Shown: positions 1-7,872, counted from the stretch's first letter. The stretch: 64,000 nucleotides of DNA from Saccharibacillus sp. CPCC 101409 (GCF_030518235.1 NZ_JAULSA010000001.1:310001-374000), one strand, 5' to 3'. The notes: generated by a model from the sequence alone, not told the origin. A program made the numbers and translations.

Positions 1-764
1 TTCTTCAATACTTCTTGCCACTCGGGAATCGAATTACAGAGTAGCTGCCAGAACTCCGATACAAACTCTTTTTCCTGCTCTGAAATCATATCGCCTTTTC
101 GCTTATTGATAAGCTTAGAAGTGGCATTGAAGATATGGTTAAGAGCAAAGAGCTTAGGAGAGTTCTTGGACAGCGATACTTTTTCCCGATCTGTGTAACG
201 TTCCAATAAAGGGATATCAGCGATCAAACTTTTGGTAATAAGCGAAAGCTGATCCCGATGATCGTATAAGATTCCGATCGAAGACGTAGTGTTTACTGCG
301 TGTCGATTCAAATCCGAGAACATTTGCTGAGAGCGGGTCAAACCTAAGTCATGAAAAAAGACCACCGAGATCGTTTCGTCGCCAAGTTCGGGAGAAATTT
401 TCAGGGCTTCTTCGATTGCGGCTCTACGGTGTTGACCGTCGTTGATTAAGAATTTAGAATCTAAAGAGATTGTTAGATATCCCACGTCTTTGAGTTCTTT
501 CGAACCCTCTTTAAACTTCATATCCCCATCTACAGATGCGGTTAGGGAAGAGAAGATGTAGTCTTTTGGATTCTCTAAAATATAGTTGGTGATGTCGGGA
601 ATTCGTGCTTTGTTCATCAAACGTTGCGCTCGATGTTCAGCCGGAATTTCTTCTTCATCAAATAAAAATATTTTAGGAATCAGACGTAAAGGACACATCA
701 CTGTATAAAATTCTCTACCAGCTTGTATCCCTCGCAGAGCAGGAAAAGTGTAACTGAAGTTCAT
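1..764 (-). CDS. dndB: DNA phosphorothioation protein DndB, C-terminus beyond the left edge
   Basis: The minus-strand frame stays open from 764 to the edge, giving about 254 codons. The family signature DGQHR lies at residues 109-113, just after a short hydrophobic strand, and the N-terminus has the DndB-like order of a 'PALRGIQ' strand, an arginine/lysine region and the DGQHR core. DndB is known as the regulatory member of the DndABCDE DNA sulfur-modification system, in which sulfur replaces a non-bridging phosphate oxygen of the DNA backbone. Two in-frame ATGs exist (770 and 764). The Shine-Dalgarno AGGAGA sits directly against the first, so 764 with a 6-nt spacing is preferred. The gene is AT-rich compared with everything right of 1863. 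dndCDE would be expected left of the window, but this cannot be seen. Confidence 0.93.
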   Translation of the reverse strand, partial: MNFSYTFPALRGIQAGREFYTVMCPLRLIPKIFLFDEEEIPAEHRAQRLMNKARIPDITNYILENPKDYIFSSLTASVDGDMKFKEGSKELKDVGYLTISLDSKFLINDGQHRRAAIEEALKISPELGDETISVVFFHDLGLTRSQQMFSDLNRHAVNTTSSIGILYDHRDQLSLITKSLIADIPLLERYTDREKVSLSKNSPKLFALNHIFNATSKLINKRKGDMISEQEKEFVSEFWQLLCNSIPEWQEVLK

Positions 765-778
765 CAGCATTCTCCTTT

Positions 779-798
779 ATTACGTGCGTAATATCGTG
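779..798. promoter_or_regulatory. Palindromic candidate operator upstream of dndB
   Basis: ATTACG-TG-CGTAAT (779-792) is a perfect 6-bp inverted repeat directly upstream of the dndB ribosome binding site. Overlapping it, TACG (781-784), ten bases and CGTG (795-798) make a one-mismatch version of TACG-N10-CGTA, the arrangement reported, as I recall it, for DndB autoregulation in Salmonella. The position fits control of dndB, or of both divergent genes. Binding is inferred. Confidence 0.5.
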
Positions 799-987
799 TT
801 TTGTTCTTATATTTTAACGTAATACGAACGGATGTTCAATAAGAAAAGTGAGATATTATATTTTGTGAAAATGCTCAGCTATTAAAGTCGAATCGAATTA
901 GGAATCAATAAATATATTGAATATAAATCGCTTATATAGTATTCTCATCTCTAAGATAGCACAATATATAGGGAAGAGGTGGGTTGT

Positions 988-1845
988 TTGCAGATCTATG
1001 AAGCGATTTATAGAAACGAAGAATTTGAAGAAGTAGTATCTATTTTATCAATCGAAGCACACCCTGAGTTTCATGAAGTGAGAAAAAACCTTTACTGTAC
1101 GTATGAAAATTGTAAGGCTAAGTTAGAATATGTTCCTAAAGGTAAGAGAAAGGCACATTTTAAAACTTGGCCTAAGCAAAATCACGTTAAAGAGTGTATA
1201 GATTACTTTGAAAGGGAAAAGAAAGCTAGAAGTGAACGCGGGTCTGCAACTGCAACTATGCTGATCTCGGATAAGCACATTTCGGATATTTTAAATGACA
1301 TTAAAAGAAATCGTAATAAGAAAGAACAGATAACAACCACAGGCCCTAGAACGAAAAAAGAAAAAAAGAATGTAGTAATTGATCCTTCTCAGTCTCCAGA
1401 AGGTGGAGTTAGAGTTGTCCCTACCACAGGAAGTGATGCAGATGACATCGTCCTTGAAGGAAAGGGGAAAGAACCTTCTGTTAAAAGGAAAACTTTGTCT
1501 TTACTAAGTGAAGAGGATATTGGAATGACTCGAGCTTTATATAATGTTTCTGTCGATTCTGTTGACGTTTCCAATGACAGGGTAGTTGTAACAGTTAGCG
1601 ATAACAAAAAAACTTGTAGTGTTTATTTTGAAGAATTCTTCTTCTCTTCAGCGCCCGTAGGGTTTTTGAATCGTTTTAAAAGACTGAAAGAAATTGCCGA
1701 ACTAGATAAGAGTCTTGAGTTTACTTGTGTAGGTAGTGTTATAGGAAGAAATGATAGCGTTAACATTTTGGTGAATAAGCATAATGCCTTTAGGATAGAA
1801 GATAAATATTTAACAGTATTTTTGGATGTTTATAAAACAAAATAG
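988..1845 (+). CDS. Unrecognised zinc-ribbon-like protein divergent from dndB
   Basis: About 285 aa, AT-rich like dndB and read divergently from it. Near residues 36-72 there is a C-x4-C pair followed by a basic stretch, 'HFKTWPKQNH' and another Cys, a spacing like the metal ribbon at the N-terminus of CoiA-type proteins ('C..C...G....HFAH...C'). A lysine/threonine-rich, probably disordered linker (about 105-165) follows, then a compact mixed alpha/beta C-terminal region of about 110 residues that I do not recognise. A GTG at 979 would give three more codons, but it lies inside the Shine-Dalgarno (AGAGGTGG, 975-982). TTG at 988 has a normal spacing and is preferred. Its place beside dndB suggests island cargo, possibly a DNA-binding or restriction accessory protein, but no function can be stated. 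Confidence 0.7.
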   Translation: MQIYEAIYRNEEFEEVVSILSIEAHPEFHEVRKNLYCTYENCKAKLEYVPKGKRKAHFKTWPKQNHVKECIDYFEREKKARSERGSATATMLISDKHISDILNDIKRNRNKKEQITTTGPRTKKEKKNVVIDPSQSPEGGVRVVPTTGSDADDIVLEGKGKEPSVKRKTLSLLSEEDIGMTRALYNVSVDSVDVSNDRVVVTVSDNKKTCSVYFEEFFFSSAPVGFLNRFKRLKEIAELDKSLEFTCVGSVIGRNDSVNILVNKHNAFRIEDKYLTVFLDVYKTK

Positions 1846-1862
1846 ATTTAAAAAAGTCTAGC

Positions 1863-3380
1863 ATGAAAAAACACCGCGAACTCTTCGCCCCGGACGACTT
1901 CGACCTGATCGTCGTAGACGAGTTTCACCATGCGGCGGCGCGGTCGTACCGGGCGGTGCTGGACTATTTTACGCCAAAGTTTCTGCTGGGGATCACGGCG
2001 ACGCCGGATCGGATGGACGGGCAGGACGTGTATGCGCTGTGCGGCGGGAATGTGGCGTACCGGATGCATTTTATCGAGGCGATCCGGCGGGAGTGGCTGA
2101 CGCCTTTTCAATATTACGGAGTGTTCGACGAGACGGACTATTCCGCGATTCGCTGGCTCGGCACGCGCTACGACGAGGAGCAGCTGCTGGCGGCGCAGCT
2201 TCAAGAGTCGCAGGGCGAGCGGATTTACGAAGCTTGGATCAAGCACCGGCAGTCGCGCACGATCGTGTTCTGCTCGTCGATCCGGCAGGCGGATTTTCTG
2301 GACGAAGTATTTCGGGCACACGGGCACCGCACGCTCAGCCTGCACTCGCGCACCGGCGGCATTTCGCGCGAAGAAGCGATCGCTCGTTTGGACGGCGGGG
2401 AGCTGGAAGTCATTTTTACCGTCGATCTGTTCAACGAAGGCACGGATATTCCGAGCGTGGATACGCTGCTGTTCGTACGGCCGACAGAGTCGCTGACGGT
2501 GTTCACGCAGCAGGTGGGGCGCGGGCTGCGGCTGGCGGAAGGGAAATCCCACTGCGTCATCATTGACCTGATCGGCAACTACCGGAACGCGGATGTGAAG
2601 CTGGCGCTGTTTCGGGAACGTGAAGACGTAGAGAGCGGCGGCAAAAAGATCAAAGACCGTGGGATCGCCGAGCCGGCGCTGCCGGACAGCTGCGCGCTGA
2701 CGCTCGATACTCGGGTGGTCAATCTGCTGGACGAGCTGAGCCGCAAACGGCTGCCGCGCCGCGAGAAGCTGCACCGGGACTTCCTGGAGCTGAAAGCCGA
2801 GCTGGGCCGCGTGCCGACGTATCCGGAGCTGCATTTGCAGGGACGCTCGGAGAGCCGGGCTTACCGGGATGAGTTCGGGTCTTACGCGGGTTTTCTGGAC
2901 TGGGCGGGGATGCTCGGCGAGCGGGAGCAGGAAGTATTCCGGCGGTACGAAGATTGGCTGCGGGACGCGGAGAAGACGGCAATGGCAAAAAGTTACAAGA
3001 TGATCGTGCTGCTGTATATGCTGGAACGCGGCGCGGATCGCTGGAGCGAGCCGGTGACGGCGGAGGAGCTGGCGGGCTTTTTCCACGGGTATCTGACGGA
3101 GAAAGAGTACCGCAAGCGCATCGACTTCTCGGATAAGGAATCGCGCGGGCTGTGGGAGTGGAACGAGCGCACGCGGGGCAAAGTCGTGAAGCTGATCGAG
3201 GAGATGCCGATGAGCAAATGGGCCGGAGCAAAGGGAAGCCGGGTGACGTTTGCGGATGGGGCGTTTGGGTTGGACTTTGAGGTGGCGGAAGCGGATCGGG
3301 AGATACTGTATCGGTGGACGCGGGAAGTTTGCGAGGTGCGGCTGCAGGGGCATTTTGAGCGGAGAGGAAGCCTTTTCTAA
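1863..3380 (+). pseudogene. 5'-truncated superfamily 2 (DEAH-type) helicase
   Basis: The 505-residue frame begins right before motif II, DEFHH (residues 19-23). It continues with motif III/TATP (about 45), a complete helicase C domain with 'FNEGTDIPS' and the arginine-finger motif QVGRGLRL (about 218), and a long C-terminal extension with the helical 'R.P.YPEL' region typical of large helicases that carry an N-terminal phospholipase-D-like module. Motif I (Walker A) and everything before it are absent. No ribosome binding site precedes ATG 1863, and the base composition jumps from AT-rich to GC-rich at about 1855-1863. Without a Walker A the protein cannot be a working ATPase, so this is most simply the 3' remnant of a host gene cut by the dnd-bearing segment. 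Expression as a fragment cannot be excluded. Confidence 0.8.
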
Positions 3381-3390
3381 AACCTTATTT

Positions 3391-3429
3391 AATGCAAAGG
3401 GGCCCCTTTAAAAAGGTCTTCTTTGCATT
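3391..3429. terminator. Nested palindrome, probable bidirectional terminator
   Basis: AATGCAAAG (3391-3399) is matched by CTTTGCATT (3421-3429), and inside it lies a perfect 14-bp palindrome AAAGGGGCCCCTTT (3396-3409). It sits between the convergent helicase remnant and the 3439 gene. The T-runs are short, so termination is likely rather than certain. The inner palindrome could also form a cruciform. Confidence 0.5.
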
Positions 3430-3438
3430 AACGATCAA

Positions 3439-3786
3439 TTACATCGACCATGCCGGTTTAGGAAAGCGATATTTGAAATAAGTTCCATCCTTTTTGTTTA
3501 CGAACACATAAGGAGGATTTTCGGGAGTGTTTACGAGCTTGTATACGATAATATCCGGCTGATTTTCTGTCTTTTTATAAAATACAAGATCGCTTTTTGG
3601 GATAGAATCGGTTTCGACATAGGCTAATGTTTGACCATGCAATTGAATCTTTGGAGCATCTGCTATCGTTCGTCGAATCCTATTAAATGTACCGACATGG
3701 CCGCTTACAAAAATCGTCAGCTCGACAGCCGTATAAATAAAAAGGATCAAAAAAAGCAAAACCACTGTTTTTTTCGATTTTGTCAT
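3439..3786 (-). CDS. Small membrane-anchored hypothetical protein
   Basis: 115 aa. The basic N-terminus MTKSKK is followed by one hydrophobic segment (about 7-29), either an uncleaved signal anchor or a signal peptide. The remaining 85 residues are predicted outside the cell, polar, with a beta-like ending 'YVFVNKKDGTYFKYRF'. The start has a GGGGGA-like Shine-Dalgarno just upstream (CAGGGGGAACT). I do not recognise a family. The gene is monocistronic and convergent with the helicase remnant. Base composition is somewhat richer in A+T than the flanking housekeeping genes, so it may belong to the accessory segment. Confidence 0.6.
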   Translation of the reverse strand: MTKSKKTVVLLFLILFIYTAVELTIFVSGHVGTFNRIRRTIADAPKIQLHGQTLAYVETDSIPKSDLVFYKKTENQPDIIVYKLVNTPENPPYVFVNKKDGTYFKYRFPKPAWSM

Positions 3787-3970
3787 AGTTCCCCCTGAGA
3801 TTTAGGAATATAGGTGGCTACTATCAATACTATTATATCCTGTTTCCTATATTGCAGGACCGACATTTGTAAAATCGATGGCGGAGGACGCGATTTAATG
3901 AAGTATCTTATTTAATCATACACATTTCGTTTATCATGATTAGATCCATAGTGAAAACCATAAATAAAAA

Positions 3971-4004
3971 AGCGCCCGCCTCCCAAATCCCCGGAGCGAA
4001 CGCT
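3971..4004 (-). terminator. Terminator of the 4053 gene
   Basis: Read on the minus strand, AGCGTTCGCTCC pairs imperfectly (G-U allowed) with the arm ending GGGCGCT and is followed by TTTTTATTTA. On the plus strand the same stem is followed after a few bases by TCTTTTTT, so it may work both ways. Confidence 0.6.
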
Positions 4005-4052
4005 GTATCGTCTTTTTTCAAACTAACCCGCTTGAATCCGCGAATCCGTCCT

Positions 4053-4379
4053 CTACTCGATCTCTTCCTCGTCGTCCGCGTAATCCGCAAACAATTCCAT
4101 CGCTTCGAGCAAAGTGGTTACGTCGCCCGATACTTTCAGCAGTACGGTCGCTTCGTCTTGAACGCCGGCGCGTTCGTACTGGATATCGGTCAGCAGGTCG
4201 CTGTCCACAAGCTTCAACGAGAGCAGGTCGGTCAGTTCGTCGGGCGAGAGGTTCGAGACTTCGTCCAATCCGATCGGAAGAACGGCCGTGATGCGATTGT
4301 CCTGCTGAAGTTCCTGGATCTGTTCGAGGGTGAGCGGTTGAGTGAGGATGTCCTGCGTAGAACGGGATCTTGTTGGCAT
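4053..4379 (-). CDS. Hypothetical acidic protein
   Basis: 108 aa with a strong Shine-Dalgarno (AAAGGAG, 9-10 nt from ATG 4379). The sequence is soluble and acidic, ending in DDEEEIE. It contains 'PLTLEQIQELQQDN' and 'LSPDELTDLLSLKLVDSDLL', leucine-rich helical segments that suggest a small alpha/beta fold, with no membrane segment or catalytic motif. No family recognised. It is followed by its own terminator at 3971-4004 and appears to be a single-gene unit. Confidence 0.65.
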   Translation of the reverse strand: MPTRSRSTQDILTQPLTLEQIQELQQDNRITAVLPIGLDEVSNLSPDELTDLLSLKLVDSDLLTDIQYERAGVQDEATVLLKVSGDVTTLLEAMELFADYADDEEEIE

Positions 4380-4575
4380 GTGAGAGCTCTCCTTTAGATA
4401 GAGGGTAAAAGACCTGCTGCTGTATAGCGCTTAAGACCGAAGCCGTACTGCGCCCCTGTCCCGGCAAATATGTAAAGAGAACAAATTGAATAAATTTATC
4501 TTAGGGCTAGATACCTAATTTTTGTATTTCGAAATATGATATCTTTGAAAAAAGCACTGAATCATGTACAAATAC

Positions 4576-5007
4576 CTAATTTTGTTGGTTGCTTGTTGCG
4601 AGTGGAACACTGCGAATTGTTTGCATTTGAATCTTATGTACCGACGGAATATCCGCAGGCGCCCAGTCCAGCGTGGATAATTCGCCGGCCGGCAGCCATC
4701 GGATCGCCGCGTGCTCGGTCAGCGTAGGCGTTCCTTCAATCCGTGTACAGTAGAAAGTCGACAGATGCACAAAGCCGAAGTCGTATTCGTATACGGTCGT
4801 TTCGATCCATTCCCCGACCTCCACGGTGCAGTTCATTTCTTCCCGGATCTCGCGCTTAAGCGCCTCTTGCGGCGTTTCGCCTTCTTCGATCTTGCCGCCG
4901 GGGAACTCCCATTGATAAGCTTGCGCTTTGGCACCGCCGCGCTGCGCGCAAAGAATCCTGCCATTTTCGACGATGACTGCTCCGACGACGTGGATGTGTT
5001 TTTTCAT
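4576..5007 (-). CDS. Nudix hydrolase, MutT-like (8-oxo-dGTP diphosphatase type)
   Basis: 143 aa. The Nudix box lies at residues 38-60: G38, E44, R52-E53 and E56-E57 are all in place, although the usual final glycine is replaced by Asn59. The N-terminal 'IHVVGAVIVENGRILCAQR' and the WEFPGGK lead-in are typical of MutT/NUDT1-type enzymes that hydrolyse oxidised nucleoside triphosphates and so protect DNA from mutation. ATG 5007 is preferred over the 16-codon longer frame because GGAGGT lies 8-9 nt upstream of it. Substrate specificity cannot be fixed from the sequence; (deoxy)CTP pyrophosphohydrolase activity is an alternative. Confidence 0.88.
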   Translation of the reverse strand: MKKHIHVVGAVIVENGRILCAQRGGAKAQAYQWEFPGGKIEEGETPQEALKREIREEMNCTVEVGEWIETTVYEYDFGFVHLSTFYCTRIEGTPTLTEHAAIRWLPAGELSTLDWAPADIPSVHKIQMQTIRSVPLATSNQQN

Positions 5008-5103
5008 AATGGAAGACCTCCGGTGTGGGGAAGTAGTGGGAAAGTATCGCTGCACGAATAAGGATATACTACGGCGCGCTTAAAGGATAGTCGGCCGGGG
5101 TGC

Positions 5104-5514
5104 TTACGGTCCTCCAAACCATACAGCCAACGGACTGGCGACAGCTGCATACAGAATCAGCGGCAGAAAGCCGATCCATTTATAAATCGAGCTGTAAACA
5201 CCGCCGCGATTTCTCTTGCGTTTCTCGTTATCCGTAAATTGGAAACTTTCGCATAGGGCGGCCGTTCGCTCTCTTAAGATCGTCATATCGCTTGGCGAAA
5301 GCTGCGGCAGTCCGGAGTTTGGGGCGTTTCCCGATGCGATTTTCAGTACCGGTTCCTCGTAATTGAATTCCCGGTAGAATTGTACTTCACTGCCGTTTAC
5401 GATTCGTGTCAGCCAATTGTTCGGACCGCCCCAGTTCATCACGGGATTGTTGCCGCCGCTGTAAATCTGCCAATCGTCGCGGTATTTCGAATGTGTTCGC
5501 AGTTCGCGGTTCAA
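5104..5514 (-). CDS. Hypothetical tail-anchored protein with an unclear start
   Basis: 136 aa if started at TTG 5514. There is no transmembrane segment in the first 110 residues; one hydrophobic segment near the C-terminus ('WIGFLPLILYAAVASPLAVWF') suggests a tail-anchored membrane protein. No good ribosome binding site precedes TTG 5514. The frame stays open upstream for at least 40 codons, reading '...RAAQTLYEIDYKTNPRSARELLL' through the 3' end of the RelE-type toxin gene, but contains no ATG, GTG or TTG. The upstream residues look protein-like, so the true N-terminus may use a non-canonical start or may have been lost. No family recognised. Confidence 0.5.
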   Translation of the reverse strand: MNRELRTHSKYRDDWQIYSGGNNPVMNWGGPNNWLTRIVNGSEVQFYREFNYEEPVLKIASGNAPNSGLPQLSPSDMTILRERTAALCESFQFTDNEKRKRNRGGVYSSIYKWIGFLPLILYAAVASPLAVWFGGP

Positions 5515-5552
5515 AAGGAGTTCCCGCGCCGAGCGAGGATTAGTTTTATAGT

Positions 5553-5861
5553 CTATTTCATATAACGTTTGAGCTGCTCGTAAAAGTTCTCTCTTGATCC
5601 CGCCAAAATAACCACGATCAATTCGCCTTCTTCGTTCTCTTCTACACGATAAGCAATCTCGTAATTTGTCCCCTGATAGAAAATGTCGTATCCCCGAATC
5701 CCGCTTAGATCGCCGGTCTTGGCTTCACCAAGCTCAGGATTGTTACGAATAGCTATGATCGCTTCTAAATAAGCTTTTTTCAAAGGAGCTTCGACTAATT
5801 TTTTGAAGTATTTTGCAGCAGGACGTAAATACGTGACAGGCAGCATAGAATTATTGCTCAT
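5553..5861 (-). CDS. RelE/ParE-superfamily toxin
   Basis: 102 aa. It has the compact alpha-alpha-beta order of RelE/ParE toxins: helical 'AAKYFKKLVEAPLKKAYLEAI', then strands 'LSGIRGYDIFYQGTNYEIAYRV' and 'LIVVILAGSRENFYEQLKRYMK'. The spacing 'GDLSGIRGYDI', then 'YEIAYRV', then 'IVVILAGSRENFY' fits mRNA-interferase members of the family, though the exact activity (mRNA cleavage or gyrase poisoning) cannot be read. It overlaps the upstream AbrB-type antitoxin gene by 11 bp, so translation is probably coupled. Together they form a type II toxin-antitoxin module. Confidence 0.85.
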   Translation of the reverse strand: MSNNSMLPVTYLRPAAKYFKKLVEAPLKKAYLEAIIAIRNNPELGEAKTGDLSGIRGYDIFYQGTNYEIAYRVEENEEGELIVVILAGSRENFYEQLKRYMK

Positions 5862-6225
5862 CTACATCGCCGAACAATTCAGCTGTTTCGTCCGTCCCCG
5901 CTTTATAGTGTTGAGCCGCTTCCCGAGATTCGGCAATGAGATAACCTACAGCACCGCGCAGCATAGTCTGGCGTTCCCTGAACTTGCGCAGTAGATCTTC
6001 TTTATCCGTATAACCTTCGTCCAAAAGATCCGCAAGAATCAGATCGGCATAGTCGTCTCCGTCTCTTCTTTCACGCATAGGCCGAAGCACCAGCATTTGA
6101 TCTTTGACGCCAATTTCGACCTCGTCCTGGATCTTTAACTGTTCGTAGAATTTTTGCGGAATCGTAATCTGGCGTTTTGACGATACGCGGGCGCGCTTCC
6201 ACTCGATTGGTTCTAACTTCGACAA
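5851..6225 (-). CDS. AbrB/MazE/SpoVT-type antitoxin
   Basis: 124 aa. Residues 8-50 form a swapped-hairpin AbrB domain ('RARVSSKRQITIPQKFYEQLKIQDEVEIGV...LVLRPM'), which binds DNA as a dimer and usually autoregulates its operon. The C-terminal half is helical and acidic (TDETAELFGDVDEQ at the end), as expected for a segment that wraps the toxin. TTG 6225 is the start: AAAGGAGAAG lies 8 nt upstream and no ATG is available. It is the first gene of the pair. AbrB-type antitoxins more often accompany MazF/PemK-type or PIN toxins, so pairing with a RelE-type toxin is worth noting. Confidence 0.85.
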   Translation of the reverse strand: MSKLEPIEWKRARVSSKRQITIPQKFYEQLKIQDEVEIGVKDQMLVLRPMRERRDGDDYADLILADLLDEGYTDKEDLLRKFRERQTMLRGAVGYLIAESREAAQHYKAGTDETAELFGDVDEQ

Positions 6226-6387
6226 TTTAATCTTCTCCTTTTGCTTGGTTTCTTTGAAAATTTGATTTTATACTTATTATGACGAATTATGCGTTGAAGT
6301 ACAATTTTTTTGTCTGCTTCACGAACGCCGCCGAATCTGGGATAATTCAGAGCATCTTGTTAAACACAGAAAGGAACCCTCATTCCT

Positions 6388-7527
6388 ATGAAAAAAATCA
6401 TCGTGGTCGGCGCGGGGATTCTCGGAGCTTCGGCGGCTTATCATCTGGCGAAGCTCGGGGCGGAAGTGACCGTGGTCGACCGCAAACATCAAGGACAGGC
6501 GACCGATGCGGCGGCGGGCATTATTTGTCCCTGGCTGTCGCAGCGGCGCAATCAGGCGTGGTATCGGCTGGCCCGGGCGGGCGCGCGGTATTACGGCGAC
6601 CTGACGCAAGAACTGCACACCCTGGGCGAGCGCGATACCGGTTACGCCCGCGTGGGCGCTCTCAGCCTGCATCCCGATCCGGTCAAGATTGCCGGGATGC
6701 GCGAGCGGGCCGGGAAACGAAGAGAGGACGCGCCGGAGATCGGGGACATCGAGGTTCTGGACGAAAGCCGGGTACGCGAGCTGTTTCCTCTATTGAGCGG
6801 AGGCTATCAGGCGGTGCGGGTCAGCGGAGCGGCTCGTGTGGACGGGCGCGCGCTGCGCGACGCTTTGCTGAGCGGCGCACGGAAGCATGGAGCGGTGTTG
6901 GCGGAAGGCGAGGCGGCGCTGAATACGGATAAAAGCCGCACAACCGGCGTAACCGTGGACGGGAAAACGCTGGAAGCGGACGAAGTGGTCGTCTGCGCGG
7001 GAGCGTGGGCGAACAGTTTATTACGGCCGCTCGGGCTGGACTTTCGCGTGACGTACCAGAAAGGCCAGATCCTGCATCTGCAAATGCCCGATCGTCCCGG
7101 CAGCGGCGCATGGCCGGTCGTGATTCCGCCGACGGATCAATATCTGCTGGCGTTCGACGATGGCCGAATCGTCGCCGGCGCCACGCACGAGAACGAAGCG
7201 GAACTTGGCGATATTCGCGTCACGGCGGGCGGCATGCAGGAGGTGCTGAACAAAGGCGTCGAGCTGGCCCCGGGTCTGGCGGACGCCGAGGTAGAGGAAG
7301 TACGGGTGGGCTTTCGCCCGTTCACGCCCGGCTTTCTGCCGGTAATCGGGCGCGTTCCCGGCTGGGAAGGACTGATTACGGCCAACGGACTGGGCGCGTC
7401 CGGATTGACCGTCGGCCCGTTTCTCGGCAGCCAGCTGGCGAAGCTTGCACTCGGCCTCGAACCGGATATCGGGCTGGAGGATTACGGAGTGGAGAAAGCG
7501 CTGGGTACGCTGCGGCAGGGGGAATAA
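6388..7527 (+). CDS. FAD-dependent oxidoreductase of the glycine/D-amino-acid oxidase (DAO) family
   Basis: 379 aa. The dinucleotide-binding motif GAGILG is at residues 8-13, followed by a helix and an acidic strand end (VTVVDR). Near the C-terminus 'VGFRPFTPGFLPVIGRVPGWEGLITANGLGASGLTVGPFLG' matches the conserved FAD/substrate region of the DadA/SoxB/ThiO-type oxidases. Such enzymes oxidise amino or imino acids, passing electrons from FAD to O2 or a carrier. There is no signal peptide, so it is cytoplasmic. A Shine-Dalgarno (AGAAAGGAA) lies about 11 nt before ATG 6388. It stands alone, with no thiamine or glycine-cleavage neighbours to narrow the substrate. Confidence 0.85.
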   Translation: MKKIIVVGAGILGASAAYHLAKLGAEVTVVDRKHQGQATDAAAGIICPWLSQRRNQAWYRLARAGARYYGDLTQELHTLGERDTGYARVGALSLHPDPVKIAGMRERAGKRREDAPEIGDIEVLDESRVRELFPLLSGGYQAVRVSGAARVDGRALRDALLSGARKHGAVLAEGEAALNTDKSRTTGVTVDGKTLEADEVVVCAGAWANSLLRPLGLDFRVTYQKGQILHLQMPDRPGSGAWPVVIPPTDQYLLAFDDGRIVAGATHENEAELGDIRVTAGGMQEVLNKGVELAPGLADAEVEEVRVGFRPFTPGFLPVIGRVPGWEGLITANGLGASGLTVGPFLGSQLAKLALGLEPDIGLEDYGVEKALGTLRQGE

Positions 7528-7632
7528 GGCGCAGTAGTGCGATGGATAAGCGAATTAGGATAAGCCGGAGCAGTGTGAGGCAGATCGAAACGAAATAACG
7601 TCCTCAGTACCTCTATTTTCTTTGAAAATACG

Positions 7633-7735
7633 CTTTTCGAACAAATAACGGCACAGGTACACTTATTTTGTCTTCAAAGCGCGCCAATGAGCCGTTTGTG
7701 GACAAATAGTTGTACCTGTGCCGTTATTTCGAATC
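7633..7735. repeat. Long imperfect hairpin / intergenic repeat
   Basis: A perfect 19-bp inverted repeat runs from 7643-7661 (AAATAACGGCACAGGTACA) to 7711-7729. Similarity continues outward (TTCGAA on both sides, with a 2-nt offset) and inward (TTATTTTGTC against GACAAATAG). Related AT-rich words (CGAAATAGT, ACGTTATTTC, CGATACTTATTTC) continue to about 7800. The 345-bp gap 7528-7872 holds no gene that I can support. This looks like a small dispersed or MITE-like repeat, or a strong RNA hairpin, not a simple terminator. Confidence 0.7.
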
Positions 7736-7872
7736 GGGGCCGTATATTTCTCGAAATAGTGGTATATAAGACGTTATTTCATATTTCGATACTTATTTCT
7801 GTCCAAACAAGCCATGCTCTCGGCGCGGCGGCCCGGAAGCCGGCCGTCGTTCGCTCTCTACGACTTATTATT

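Noticed and set aside
1848-3353. A 501-residue minus-strand frame opposite the helicase remnant
   Set aside because: It is rich in Arg, Pro, His and Gln with no domain, and mirrors the high-GC third codon positions of the plus-strand gene. It is a shadow.
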